The position numbers and the translations under genes were made by a program. From DASWTL01 sp966250385 (GTDB lineage: Bacteria; Bacteroidota; Bacteroidia; Sphingobacteriales; Sphingobacteriaceae), in the NCBI GenBank assembly GCA_966250385.1, contig CBINHC010000006.1, forward strand, positions 166,912-230,911: DNA of 64,000 nucleotides, read 5' to 3'. Below are positions 23,477 to 31,827 of the stretch, one piece after another (the stretch's first letter is position 1; each line of letters begins with the position of its first letter). The notes beneath the pieces are model-generated. The model was not told where the DNA came from, made no database searches, and worked only from the letters and a program-made list of their open reading frames with translations.

Positions 23477-25360
23477 GTGAGAAAACTGTTTGTTGTTTTA
23501 TTCTTTTCCATGGTCTGCCTGTCCGCATTGGGACAGAAAGCGAAAGAGGTTCAGCTCATACGATCTGAAACATTGCGTGGAACTCCTTCTGCCGGCACGC
23601 TTCGGGTGATTAAACCAATTTTCTCCCACGAGGGCTCTACCCTTTCAGCCGATAGTGCCAATTTCAACCAGACCGCCAACACATTCGACGCCTTCGGCAC
23701 CGTAGTGATCACACAGAGCAACGGGACAACGGTCTATTCCGATTTCCTGAACTATAACGGGAATACGCGGGTGGCTCTGCTTACCAAGAATGTGCGGCTG
23801 GTGGACGGAACGGCGACTCTGACAACGGACCACCTGACCTACAATATGGGGACCCGCATCGGTACCTATACAGGCGGCGGAAAGATTGTGAATGAAGAGG
23901 ATGTCCTGACAAGCAGAAACGGATACTATTTTGCCAACTCGAATGATGCCTACTTTCGGTACGACGTCGATGTGACGACTCCCGACGCCAATATCAAGAC
24001 CGATACCCTTCGGTACAACTCGGTCACCAAAATCGCGTACTTTTATGGTCCGACGAACATTTATGGTAAGACCGACAGTACCCGTCTCTATACGGAGAAC
24101 GGAAACTATCATACCGTGACCGAACAGGCGCGGTTCGGAAAGAAGAACCTGTACACCCAGGGCAGCAAATCATTGAAGGGAGACAGCCTGTTCTATGACG
24201 GGAAAGCCGGGTACGGCCGGGCGATCAATAACATCACTTTCATCGATACCGCCCAGCAGATCATACTTAAGGGCGGCCTCGGCACGTATCACGAGAAGGA
24301 CGAAAGCACCCTGGTCACCCGGAACGCCTATGTGGTCTTCGTGACCGAGAATGACTCCACGAAAACAGATTCGATCTATATGACAGCGGACACGCTGTAC
24401 ACGCGGGTGATCCCGTTAAAGGAGTTCAAACCGATCCCGGCCAGGGAACTGAAGGCAGATTCCGAACTTGCCGATGCGGAAGCGGATGCCGACGTTGATT
24501 CCGCTGCCCCGGACACCATTCCGGAAGCGGAGGCTCCGGCTCCTGAACCCGGGAAGCCCGCATCCGATTCGCTTCAGACCGTAAAACCGGCGCTTCCTGC
24601 AAAACCGGCGGGAAAGAAGGCGGATTCGGTCCGGGCCGTCCCTGATTCCGTCCGGGCGAAACAGGCGATCATAAACGATTCGATCCCTGCAGATACAGGC
24701 CGTACGAGGATCGTGATGGCCTATCATAAGGTGAAGATCTTCAAGTCGGATCTGCAGGCCCGTGCCGATTCCATATTCTTTGGCTATGCCGACTCTACCC
24801 TGCGATGCTTCACCAATCCGATGATATGGGCTGAAGGGTCCCAGCTGTCAGGGGATACGATCTATCTTCAGCTGAAGAACCGGCAGCTGGACAACATGGT
24901 TCTTAATCAGAACAGTTTCATCGTCAATGTCGAACTCGATTCTACGAAATTCAATCAGGTCAAAGGAAAAACGATCACCGGACTGTTCCACGATAACAAG
25001 CTCCGTCAGATGTTCGTCGACGGCAACGCGGAAAGTGTCTACTATACGGTGGAGGATTCCGCTTACAGCGGCATGAACTACCAGGTGAGCAGCCGGATGC
25101 GGGTCCGGTTCACCGAAAACAGGATGGAAAGCATCACGTCGATCCTGAAGCCTGAAGGAAGCTACTACCCGATGGACGAGATCCCGGAAGACCGGGAGGT
25201 TTTGGAGGGATTTATCTGGAAGCCCAAGGACCGGCCGCGCTCCAAGGAAGAGATCATTCCGAGCCTCCGGAAGGCTCCGGTGAAGAAGCCTGCCAAAAAA
25301 CCTGCTGCAAAACCTGTTGCCGGAACGTCTTCAGCAAAGAAAGCCGGGTCCCGAAGGTGA
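23477..25360 (+). CDS. OstA/LptA-like LPS-transport family protein
   Basis: 627 residues from a GTG start, which gives an intact signal peptide (RKLFVVLFFSMVCLSALGQ). The first 300 residues repeat the OstA beta-strand pattern (FNQTANTFDAFGTVVITQSNG, LTYNMGTRIGTYTGGGKI, TDTLRYNSVTKIAYFYGPT), the jelly-roll family that carries LPS to the outer membrane. A low-complexity insertion rich in Ala, Pro and Asp (about 325-405) divides it from a second OstA-like part, and the C-terminus is Lys/Ala/Pro-rich. It is likely a periplasmic component of LPS transport; the exact role is inferred from the fold. Confidence 0.82.
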   Translation: MRKLFVVLFFSMVCLSALGQKAKEVQLIRSETLRGTPSAGTLRVIKPIFSHEGSTLSADSANFNQTANTFDAFGTVVITQSNGTTVYSDFLNYNGNTRVALLTKNVRLVDGTATLTTDHLTYNMGTRIGTYTGGGKIVNEEDVLTSRNGYYFANSNDAYFRYDVDVTTPDANIKTDTLRYNSVTKIAYFYGPTNIYGKTDSTRLYTENGNYHTVTEQARFGKKNLYTQGSKSLKGDSLFYDGKAGYGRAINNITFIDTAQQIILKGGLGTYHEKDESTLVTRNAYVVFVTENDSTKTDSIYMTADTLYTRVIPLKEFKPIPARELKADSELADAEADADVDSAAPDTIPEAEAPAPEPGKPASDSLQTVKPALPAKPAGKKADSVRAVPDSVRAKQAIINDSIPADTGRTRIVMAYHKVKIFKSDLQARADSIFFGYADSTLRCFTNPMIWAEGSQLSGDTIYLQLKNRQLDNMVLNQNSFIVNVELDSTKFNQVKGKTITGLFHDNKLRQMFVDGNAESVYYTVEDSAYSGMNYQVSSRMRVRFTENRMESITSILKPEGSYYPMDEIPEDREVLEGFIWKPKDRPRSKEEIIPSLRKAPVKKPAKKPAAKPVAGTSSAKKAGSRR

Positions 25361-25939
25361 TCAGTGTTCTTTAAGGAAAGCGACAAGCTTCCGGATGGCC
25401 TGGCTGCGGTGGCTTATCCGGTTCTTCTCCTGGAGGTCCATTTCCGCGAAAGTGAGATCATACCCGTCGGGCCGGAAGATCGGATCATAGCCGAACCCGC
25501 CGTTGCCGGCCAGACCATCGGTAATGACGCCTTCCACCGTGCCCTCAAAATAATGTTCCCGGCCGTCCAGGATCAGGGAGATCACCGTCCTGAATCGGGC
25601 ACGGCGGTTTTCCGAACCGTTCAGTTTGTCGAGGACCAACCGGATGTTCCGGTCCATGTCCCGGCTTCCGGAGTACCTTGCGGAGTATACCCCAGGTTCA
25701 CCGTTCAGGGCGTCGATCTCCAGACCCGAATCATCGCCGAAGCAATCCTGGCCGTAATTCCGGAAAATATACTGGCTTTTCAGACTGGCGTTTTCATGGA
25801 ATGTGATGCCCGTTTCCGCAATATCCTCGGTACACCCGATATCGTTCAGGCTTTTCAGAATAAAGGCGGTGCCGACCATGTGCTGCACTTCTTCCAGCTT
25901 GTGCCGGTTATTGGTCGCAAATATCAGTGTACGGTTCAT
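25361..25939 (-). CDS. rdgB: RdgB/HAM1 family XTP/dITP diphosphatase
   Basis: 192 residues. The nucleotide-binding start LIFATNNRHKLEEV, the DDSGLEIDALNGEPGVYSARYSG segment and the C-terminal GFGYDPIFRPDGY and ISHRSQAIRKL motifs are diagnostic. The enzyme removes non-canonical purine nucleotides (XTP, dITP) before they enter DNA. Its stop abuts that of the convergent OstA-like gene. It follows an uncharacterised gene by one base and is probably co-transcribed with it. Confidence 0.95.
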   Translation of the reverse strand: MNRTLIFATNNRHKLEEVQHMVGTAFILKSLNDIGCTEDIAETGITFHENASLKSQYIFRNYGQDCFGDDSGLEIDALNGEPGVYSARYSGSRDMDRNIRLVLDKLNGSENRRARFRTVISLILDGREHYFEGTVEGVITDGLAGNGGFGYDPIFRPDGYDLTFAEMDLQEKNRISHRSQAIRKLVAFLKEH

Positions 25940-25940
25940 C

Positions 25941-26468
25941 CTAAAAATTTTTCATGACCTGCCAGAACGCCTTCTTTTTGTTAATATCGGCCTGCATCTC
26001 CTGAAAGGTATAGGTGGTAAGCAGTTTTACGTCGCCGTGCTTTCCCGGTATGTTCGTGCTGACGGCCGGAAGTCCGAACTGTTCTGCAGAAAGTCCGAAG
26101 AATACGATCCGGGACGGGACGAAGAAGCTTTTCAGCTGGGGGAAGGTGACCCCGGGGAACTTACCGGCGTTCAGAATCGCAACGTCACGCAGCTCCAGCC
26201 CCTTGGCCTGGAGGATTTTCAGAAGCACCTCCCGGTCCGCAGTATTCAGATGCTGATGTCCCGGGTCATTGACCAGGATCAGGAAGTACTTGTTATTTTC
26301 ACCGAGGTAGGAGAACACAGGCGCTTCCTCCTGCGTAGCTTTCGCTTCGGGGCCGGATGGTCGCTGCACTTCCGGTGCCGGTTCCGGCATCGCTTCATGA
26401 ACCCGGTAGAGATCTTCACTCATCAGCAGGCGAAGCGCCGGCAAATCTTCAGCTAACAGTTTTCCCAT
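25941..26468 (-). CDS. Uncharacterised Bacteroidota protein upstream of rdgB
   Basis: 175 residues, soluble, no signal peptide. A charged, Pro-rich N-terminal third (to about residue 48) precedes a mixed alpha/beta region with FSYLGENNKYFLILVNDP, LRDVAILNAGKFPG and RIVFFGLSAEQFGLP. The small size, acidic linker and alternating strands recall DNA polymerase accessory subunits such as HolD, but no motif proves it. It is first in a two-gene transcript with rdgB, from a promoter whose -7 box ends 5 bases before the ATG. Confidence 0.55.
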   Translation of the reverse strand: MGKLLAEDLPALRLLMSEDLYRVHEAMPEPAPEVQRPSGPEAKATQEEAPVFSYLGENNKYFLILVNDPGHQHLNTADREVLLKILQAKGLELRDVAILNAGKFPGVTFPQLKSFFVPSRIVFFGLSAEQFGLPAVSTNIPGKHGDVKLLTTYTFQEMQADINKKKAFWQVMKNF

Positions 26469-26473
26469 TTACG

Positions 26474-26481
26474 CAAAAATA
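26474..26481 (-). promoter_or_regulatory. -7 promoter box upstream of the uncharacterised gene and rdgB
   Basis: TATTTTTG on the minus strand, an exact match, with 5 bases between the box and the ATG at 26468. The transcript would have almost no leader. Confidence 0.5.
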
Positions 26482-26612
26482 CGTTTGTTCTGTTAAAAAT
26501 CGTTAAAAGCGGGAACGGAGGGGACAAATAAGACTATTTTAGCGGCCGCGGCGTTGGATTTCCGGTTAGGGTGGCTTTTAATTAAAGTTACCTGATTAAC
26601 AAATTAATCTGA

Positions 26613-26620
26613 TATTTTTG
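26613..26620 (+). promoter_or_regulatory. -7 promoter box of surA
   Basis: TATTTTTG, exact match to TAnnTTTG, 46 bases before the surA ATG at 26667. A weak GTTA lies 22 bases upstream as a possible -33. Confidence 0.45.
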
Positions 26621-26666
26621 GGGTTCCTAACCCATTCAGTGGGATATAAAAAATTTGAATTATAAA

Positions 26667-28028
26667 ATGAGAAAAATCTTAGGGCTGTTAACAGCAGCAC
26701 TTCTTGTTATTGTTACATCTGCTTCGGCACAACAGAAGAAATCATTGGATAAAATCGCTGCGGTTGTGGGAAGCAATATCGTGCTGCAGTCAGAAATCGA
26801 CATGCAGTATGCGCAGTACCTGGCTCAGGGGAACCCGGCGGATGAAGATATCAAATGCCAGATCCTCGACCAGATCCTTGCTCAGAAACTGCTTACCCAG
26901 CAGGCGGTGATCGATTCGGTCACCGTTACAGAAGATGAAGTGGATAGTGAAGTGGACCGCAGGATGCGTGTCAGCATTCAGCGGGCAGGCGGCCAGGAAC
27001 GCCTGGAGCAATTCCTTAACCGGTCCCTTATCCAGTATAAGCAGGAGATCCGGAATGATATCCGTGAGATGCTCGTGGCCCAGAGAATGCAGGGCAAGAT
27101 AACCGAGAATGTAAGCGTGACCCCGCTGGAGGTGAAGAGATTCTTTGAATCCATCCCGAAGGACAGTCTGCCTTATTTCAATACGGAGGTGGAAGTGGGA
27201 GAGATCGTTGTTTACCCCAAACTGACCAAGGCAGAAAAGGAGGCTTTCCATGATAAGGCGGAGGCACTGCGGCTGCGGATCAAGGGCGGTGAGGATTTTG
27301 CCACGCTGGCACGCCTTTATTCACAGGACCCCGGCTCTGCCTCAGAGGGCGGGGATCTGGGCTTCTTTGACAGAACGGTCATGGCGAAGGAATTTACGGC
27401 CATGTCGTTCAAACTGAAGGCCGGCGAGCTTTCACCTGTTTTCGAAACCGAATTCGGATTCCATGTGCTGCAGGTCATTGAACGGCGCGGTGAGCAGGTC
27501 CGGGTGCGGCACCTGCTGATTAAGACCGAACCGACTCCGGCGAGCCTTGCCCGTGCGAAGGCGCATATTGACAGTATCTACAATGATGTGGTCAGCAAGA
27601 AGATCAGCTTTTCCACTGCTGCCGGATTATTTTCAGACAATAATGAAACCAAGTACAATGGCGGGATGTTGCTAAATGCTGAGAACGTTCAGAGCAGAAC
27701 CACTTTCATTCCTACCGACAAACTGGAACCGCAGGTTTTTCTGACCATTGACACCATGCAGGTTGGCGGATTTTCGAAGCCGGAGATCTTTACCTCACCT
27801 CAGGGAAAACAGGGCTACCGCTTCCTGCATCTGAAGTCCAGGACCGGGCCTCACCAGGCCAGTTTTGAGCAGGACTTCCCGAAGTTGAAGGAGGCGGCCT
27901 TTGAGGACAAGATCAACCGTACGGTAAGTGAGTGGTTTGAAAAGCGCAGAAAGGAAACCTATATCAGGATTGATAATGAGTATTTGGCCTGCCCGTCCCT
28001 GAAAGGATGGATACCGGCAGGAAGCTAG
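26667..28028 (+). CDS. surA: SurA-type periplasmic peptidyl-prolyl isomerase/chaperone
   Basis: 453 residues from the ATG at 26667. A signal peptide (MRKILGLLTAALLVIVTSASA) is followed by a SurA N-terminal chaperone region (LDKIAAVVGSNIVLQSEIDMQ), then two parvulin-type rotamase domains: one around EVEVGEIVVYPKLT with DFATLARLYSQDPGSASEGGDLGFF, and a second at RVRHLLIKTEPT with a divergent core. SurA helps outer-membrane proteins fold. Its context with the OstA-like gene and MoxR ATPase suits an envelope-biogenesis stretch. Confidence 0.92.
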   Translation: MRKILGLLTAALLVIVTSASAQQKKSLDKIAAVVGSNIVLQSEIDMQYAQYLAQGNPADEDIKCQILDQILAQKLLTQQAVIDSVTVTEDEVDSEVDRRMRVSIQRAGGQERLEQFLNRSLIQYKQEIRNDIREMLVAQRMQGKITENVSVTPLEVKRFFESIPKDSLPYFNTEVEVGEIVVYPKLTKAEKEAFHDKAEALRLRIKGGEDFATLARLYSQDPGSASEGGDLGFFDRTVMAKEFTAMSFKLKAGELSPVFETEFGFHVLQVIERRGEQVRVRHLLIKTEPTPASLARAKAHIDSIYNDVVSKKISFSTAAGLFSDNNETKYNGGMLLNAENVQSRTTFIPTDKLEPQVFLTIDTMQVGGFSKPEIFTSPQGKQGYRFLHLKSRTGPHQASFEQDFPKLKEAAFEDKINRTVSEWFEKRRKETYIRIDNEYLACPSLKGWIPAGS

Positions 28029-28035
28029 AAAACAT

Positions 28036-29004
28036 ATGAACCAGGCATTTACTTCACAGGTCGAGGCTGTCGATGCACTCAGTGCTTCCTATCAGGATAT
28101 CCGTTCAGAAATCGGAAAGGTCATCATTGGCCAGGAAGATGTCGTCAAGTCTGTACTGATCTCGATCTTCAGTAACGGGCACTGCCTCCTGGTCGGTGTC
28201 CCGGGCCTTGCCAAAACGCTGCTGGTGCAAACGGTCGCTCAGGTCCTGGATCTGTCGTACAACAGGATCCAGTTCACACCGGACCTGATGCCCTCCGACA
28301 TTATCGGTTCGGAGATCTTCGGGGAAGACCGGTCCTTCAAATTTATCCAGGGCCCGATCTTCTCCAATATTATTCTTGCCGATGAGATCAACCGGACTCC
28401 GCCCAAAACCCAGGCGGCCCTGCTGGAAGCCATGCAGGAGAAGATCGTTACCGTCGGCGGGAATACGCATCCCCTGCCGAGGCCATTCTTCGTTCTGGCT
28501 ACCCAGAATCCTATCGAGCAGGAAGGAACCTACCCGTTACCGGAGGCTCAGCTCGACCGGTTCATGTTCAATGTGTCGCTGACCTACCCGACATTCAGTG
28601 AAGAACTTCAGGTCGTAAGGAATACAACGTCCAATGTTTCGGCAGAACCGCGTAAGATACTTAACAGTGATCAGATCGTATACTTTCAGCAACTGATACG
28701 CAATATTCCCATTGCAGATAACGTGCTGGAATATGCCGTGTCCCTGGCGGCCAGATCCCGGCCCAATACGGCGGGTGCTACGGCCGAGGTAAACCGGTTC
28801 CTGAGCTGGGGCGCCGGTCCCCGCGCTTCCCAGTTCCTGGTCCTGGGAGCCAAATGCCATGCAGCTATCTCCGGAAAGTATTCTCCCGACAAGGATGATG
28901 TTCAGGCGGTTGCCGAGGCCATTCTGCGGCATCGCATCGTCCGCAATTATAAGGCGGAAGCTGAAGGGATCAGCACCGAGACGATCATCGCCAACCTTCT
29001 TTAA
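28036..29004 (+). CDS. MoxR family AAA+ ATPase
   Basis: 322 residues. The AAA+ core has Walker A GVPGLAKT, Walker B IILADEINR, sensor-type ATQNPIEQEGTYPLPEAQLDRFM and a MoxR lid ending near residue 320. MoxR ATPases act as chaperones that activate metal enzymes or surface protein complexes, usually beside DUF58 and von Willebrand A-domain genes. Those partners are absent here; the gene sits 7 bases after surA and before an asparaginase. Its client is therefore unknown. Confidence 0.92.
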   Translation: MNQAFTSQVEAVDALSASYQDIRSEIGKVIIGQEDVVKSVLISIFSNGHCLLVGVPGLAKTLLVQTVAQVLDLSYNRIQFTPDLMPSDIIGSEIFGEDRSFKFIQGPIFSNIILADEINRTPPKTQAALLEAMQEKIVTVGGNTHPLPRPFFVLATQNPIEQEGTYPLPEAQLDRFMFNVSLTYPTFSEELQVVRNTTSNVSAEPRKILNSDQIVYFQQLIRNIPIADNVLEYAVSLAARSRPNTAGATAEVNRFLSWGAGPRASQFLVLGAKCHAAISGKYSPDKDDVQAVAEAILRHRIVRNYKAEAEGISTETIIANLL

Positions 29005-29065
29005 TTCACACAGTAGCCCAACATCGGGGATAAGTGCTAAATTTATCCTTATTCAACGTTAAAAA

Positions 29066-30103
29066 ATGAAAAGGCAACTCTTACTACTATGTTCCGTTCT
29101 CATCCTGGGAGCGGCTGGTAACCCTGCTGAAGCCCAGCAGAAAGGCAACTATGTCATGGTTATCCACGGCGGCGCGGGAACCATTCTGAAGAAGAATATG
29201 ACTCCTGAAAAGGAAAAGGCCTATAAGGAAAAGCTTACGGAAGCACTTCAGACCGGGTACGACCTGCTGAAGTCCGGAAGGAGCAGCCTCGACGCCGTTG
29301 AGGCCACGGTAAGGGTCATGGAAGACTCTCCGCTGTTCAATGCAGGAAAAGGCGCGGTGTTTACCAACGAAGGGCGCAACGAACTGGATGCTGCCATTAT
29401 GGATGGGAAGACGCTTGCTGCGGGCTCGATTGCCGGGGTTACGACGATCCGTAACCCGATCTCAGCTGCGCGGGCGGTGATGGAAAAATCCGAACATGTC
29501 ATGATGGTGGGCGAAGGCGCAGAAAAGTTTGCGCGCCAGGCCGGTCTTGAGATCGTGGAGCCCGCGTATTTCCGGACCGAGGATCGCTGGAAAGGTCTGA
29601 TACGGGCCCGGAAGGATGACTCCACCCGCGCCGTCCTGGATCACGGCAGTAAGAAAGGCTTGAAGCTCGGTATCGAAAACAAGGATAACAAGTTCGGTAC
29701 AGTGGGTGCTGTGGCGCTCGATAATAACGGCAATCTGGCGGCGGCCACGTCTACGGGCGGAATGACCAACAAGAAATATGGCCGGGTAGGAGATGCTCCG
29801 ATCATCGGTGCGGGTACCTACGCCAATAAGACTGTCGGGATCTCGTGTACCGGGTGGGGCGAATATTTCATCCGCAATGTGGTTGCCTATGACGTAGCGG
29901 CCCTGATGGAATATAAGGGTCTGAGCCTTTCCGAGGCCACCCATGAGGTGATCATGAAAAAGGTGCCGGAGCTTGGCGGCGACGGCGGGCTGATCGCGCT
30001 GGATAAGGACGGAAACGCTGCGTTGCCATTCAATACCGCCGGCATGTACCGCGGTACGGTGACCAGGGACGGTAAGATAGAGGTTCTGATTTACAAGGAC
30101 TGA
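29066..30103 (+). CDS. Plant-type isoaspartyl peptidase/L-asparaginase, secreted
   Basis: 345 residues with a signal peptide (to about residue 24, ending PAEA). It is an Ntn-hydrolase that self-cleaves before a threonine; the cleavage site is KFGTVGAVAL near residue 212, and the following LAAATSTGGMTNKK and GDAPIIGAGTY form the substrate loop. The N-terminal part has MVIHGGAGTI and NAGKGAVFTNEGRNELDAAIMDG. It degrades isoaspartyl dipeptides or asparagine in the periplasm. It is followed by a strong terminator. Confidence 0.94.
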   Translation: MKRQLLLLCSVLILGAAGNPAEAQQKGNYVMVIHGGAGTILKKNMTPEKEKAYKEKLTEALQTGYDLLKSGRSSLDAVEATVRVMEDSPLFNAGKGAVFTNEGRNELDAAIMDGKTLAAGSIAGVTTIRNPISAARAVMEKSEHVMMVGEGAEKFARQAGLEIVEPAYFRTEDRWKGLIRARKDDSTRAVLDHGSKKGLKLGIENKDNKFGTVGAVALDNNGNLAAATSTGGMTNKKYGRVGDAPIIGAGTYANKTVGISCTGWGEYFIRNVVAYDVAALMEYKGLSLSEATHEVIMKKVPELGGDGGLIALDKDGNAALPFNTAGMYRGTVTRDGKIEVLIYKD

Positions 30104-30125
30104 AGGAAGATCCGGCCTTGAATGG

Positions 30126-30162
30126 AAAATGCCCCCTGTTTTTGCGACCGGGGGCATTTTTT
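30126..30162. terminator. Rho-independent terminator after the asparaginase gene
   Basis: AAAATGCCCCC pairs with GGGGGCATTTT with a 13-base loop and a T-run; it also faces the convergent gene at 30171. Confidence 0.9.
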
Positions 30163-30170
30163 ATGGGTTT

Positions 30171-31028
30171 TCAGGCGGAGAACACTTCAAAGATCACGTA
30201 CCATTTCCCGTCACGGAGCTGCCAGATGCGGACATATTGGTAGATGTCCGTCTTAGCGTTCCGGGTCACATGGGCGGTTCCGTAGGTATAGGCCAGGTCG
30301 CCGCTGAATGCTCGGTCGACCGCCGTGTGCGTCGTGTTGATCCGGATGTTCTTCGACCCGAGGAATTCTTCTACCTGCGTGTGACCTATCAGGGGTTCAC
30401 TGCCTGGAAAAAGGAAGTGGAAATCCGGGCTGGCATATTCCCGGTAGGCCGTGCTTCCCGATACCCGCTGTGCGGTTCCCATCAGATCATCAGTGGTGGC
30501 GACAATATCTTTACGTTGTTGCAGCCGGTTGTCCGACCGCTGTTTGAAGTACTTCGCGGTACGGGGGCTGGCATAGTCCAGTGCAGGCTCGGACGCCGGT
30601 TTGGGGTGTGAGATCCCGATGTCCATCGCCAGCTTCCAAACGCCGCGGGAATTCTTCTTCCAGACGGACAGATACTGACCGTAGCCTTCTTTTCCGCTGC
30701 CTGCCGGCCGGACCACATAGGGACCGGATGTAAAGCCCCAGTCTCCGCTCTGGGCGATCCGGGCAAACGTCGGGTACCAGTGCAGGTAGGTGCTGTCTTC
30801 CTTAATGGCCGAGTAGAAATCGCGGGCTTTCACCGGTCCCGGACGGAATACCAGGGTGTTTTGGTCGCTGACCTGCAGGAATCCTTTTTTAATGCCTTTT
30901 TCAAGCGCGGTACTGGCAAAGAAGTTTTCAGCCGACACCAGACTCTGTACGTCCGGAGGCGGTGTCTGCGCTAAAATAGCTGAGGTCATCAGAAGTGATA
31001 AGGTTACTAAGGTTAATTTCCGGATCAT
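30171..31028 (-). CDS. Secreted protein with two NTF2/SnoaL-like domains
   Basis: 285 residues with a signal peptide (MIRKLTLVTLSLLMTSAILAQ). Two copies of an alpha+beta cone fold appear to follow one another: the first (about 25-150) with SAENFFASTALEKGIKKGFL and RIAQSGDWGFTSGPY, the second (about 175-285) with TAYREYASPDFHFLFPGSEP and SGDLAYTYGTAHV ending in YQYVRIWQLRDGKWYVIFEV. These phrases are typical of nuclear-transport-factor-2-like proteins. Function is not known. Confidence 0.7.
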   Translation of the reverse strand: MIRKLTLVTLSLLMTSAILAQTPPPDVQSLVSAENFFASTALEKGIKKGFLQVSDQNTLVFRPGPVKARDFYSAIKEDSTYLHWYPTFARIAQSGDWGFTSGPYVVRPAGSGKEGYGQYLSVWKKNSRGVWKLAMDIGISHPKPASEPALDYASPRTAKYFKQRSDNRLQQRKDIVATTDDLMGTAQRVSGSTAYREYASPDFHFLFPGSEPLIGHTQVEEFLGSKNIRINTTHTAVDRAFSGDLAYTYGTAHVTRNAKTDIYQYVRIWQLRDGKWYVIFEVFSA

Positions 31029-31131
31029 TGGACTAAAGGTAAGTATTTCCCGCTTCTCGTCGACGGGGACCGGGCGATTAGGCGGGAAGCAATCTATTTA
31101 GTAATTTTATGAATAGTTAACTATAAACCAT

Positions 31132-31764
31132 ATGACAAAACAGCTGTTCTCCCTGACCCTATTGTTTCTGACCGCCGCCAGTTTACGCTCCTTCAGCCAG
31201 GGCCAGTACCTGCAGGACGTTAACGGCCGCCCTATCCTCGAGACCCAATATACGCACGTCGAGGGGAGTCCGTATCTTTTCACGGACTGGACGCAGGGCG
31301 TCGTGAAATTAAAGAACGGTACGACCTATAAGGACATACCCTTAAAATATGACCAGGTCGCAGAAGAGCTGCTGTTCAGCCATAACGGCCAGGCGCTCAC
31401 ATTTGTTGATCCGGTTGTCGAATTTCGGTTCAAGGACGGACCCCTGTTCCGCTCCGGCTACGGAACAGGCTTCTATGAGATCCTTTCGGACGGAGGTACC
31501 AAACTGATCCGGAGAAGGTTCAAACAGATCTCCGAAAGCAAGGAGTATAATTCCGCCTCTGTCACCAAAAAGTTTTTGGAGCTGGAGTCGCTGTATATTG
31601 TCAAGGGGGGGGAGCTGATCAAGATCCGAAAGGATAAGAAGTCGGTTCTGGCCGCCCTGGGGGATAAGGCGGAACAGCTTGAAAGCCATATAAGATCGGA
31701 AAAGCTCAACCTGAAGAATGAGGCTGCGATCGCCAGCCTGGTGGATTATTATAATACCCTGTAA
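31132..31764 (+). CDS. Secreted protein, uncharacterised
   Basis: 210 residues with a signal peptide (to about residue 22, ending SFSQ). The middle reads as a small beta-rich domain (QYTHVEGSPYLFTDWTQGVVKL, EELLFSHNGQALTF, EFRFKDGP), with a Lys-rich helical C-terminus (KDKKSVLAALGDKAEQLESHI). Such proteins recur in Bacteroidota with no assigned function. A near-consensus -7 box TAATTTTA lies at 31102-31109, about 22 bases upstream of the ATG. Confidence 0.6.
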   Translation: MTKQLFSLTLLFLTAASLRSFSQGQYLQDVNGRPILETQYTHVEGSPYLFTDWTQGVVKLKNGTTYKDIPLKYDQVAEELLFSHNGQALTFVDPVVEFRFKDGPLFRSGYGTGFYEILSDGGTKLIRRRFKQISESKEYNSASVTKKFLELESLYIVKGGELIKIRKDKKSVLAALGDKAEQLESHIRSEKLNLKNEAAIASLVDYYNTL

Positions 31765-31780
31765 ATCCCGGTTGAATAAG

Positions 31781-31817
31781 ATCCGGACAGGCCGGGTAGA
31801 TCCTGCCTGTCCGGATT
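31781..31817. terminator. Hairpin between convergent genes
   Basis: ATCCGGACAGGC pairs perfectly with GCCTGTCCGGAT over a 12-base loop, between the secreted-protein gene and cysS. The T-tail is weak on both strands. Confidence 0.6.
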
Positions 31818-31827
31818 GTCATGCCGA

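Noticed and set aside
31473..31709. Minus-strand 78-residue ORF inside the secreted-protein gene
   Set aside because: It lies wholly inside a better-supported coding frame with a signal peptide; no start or family support.
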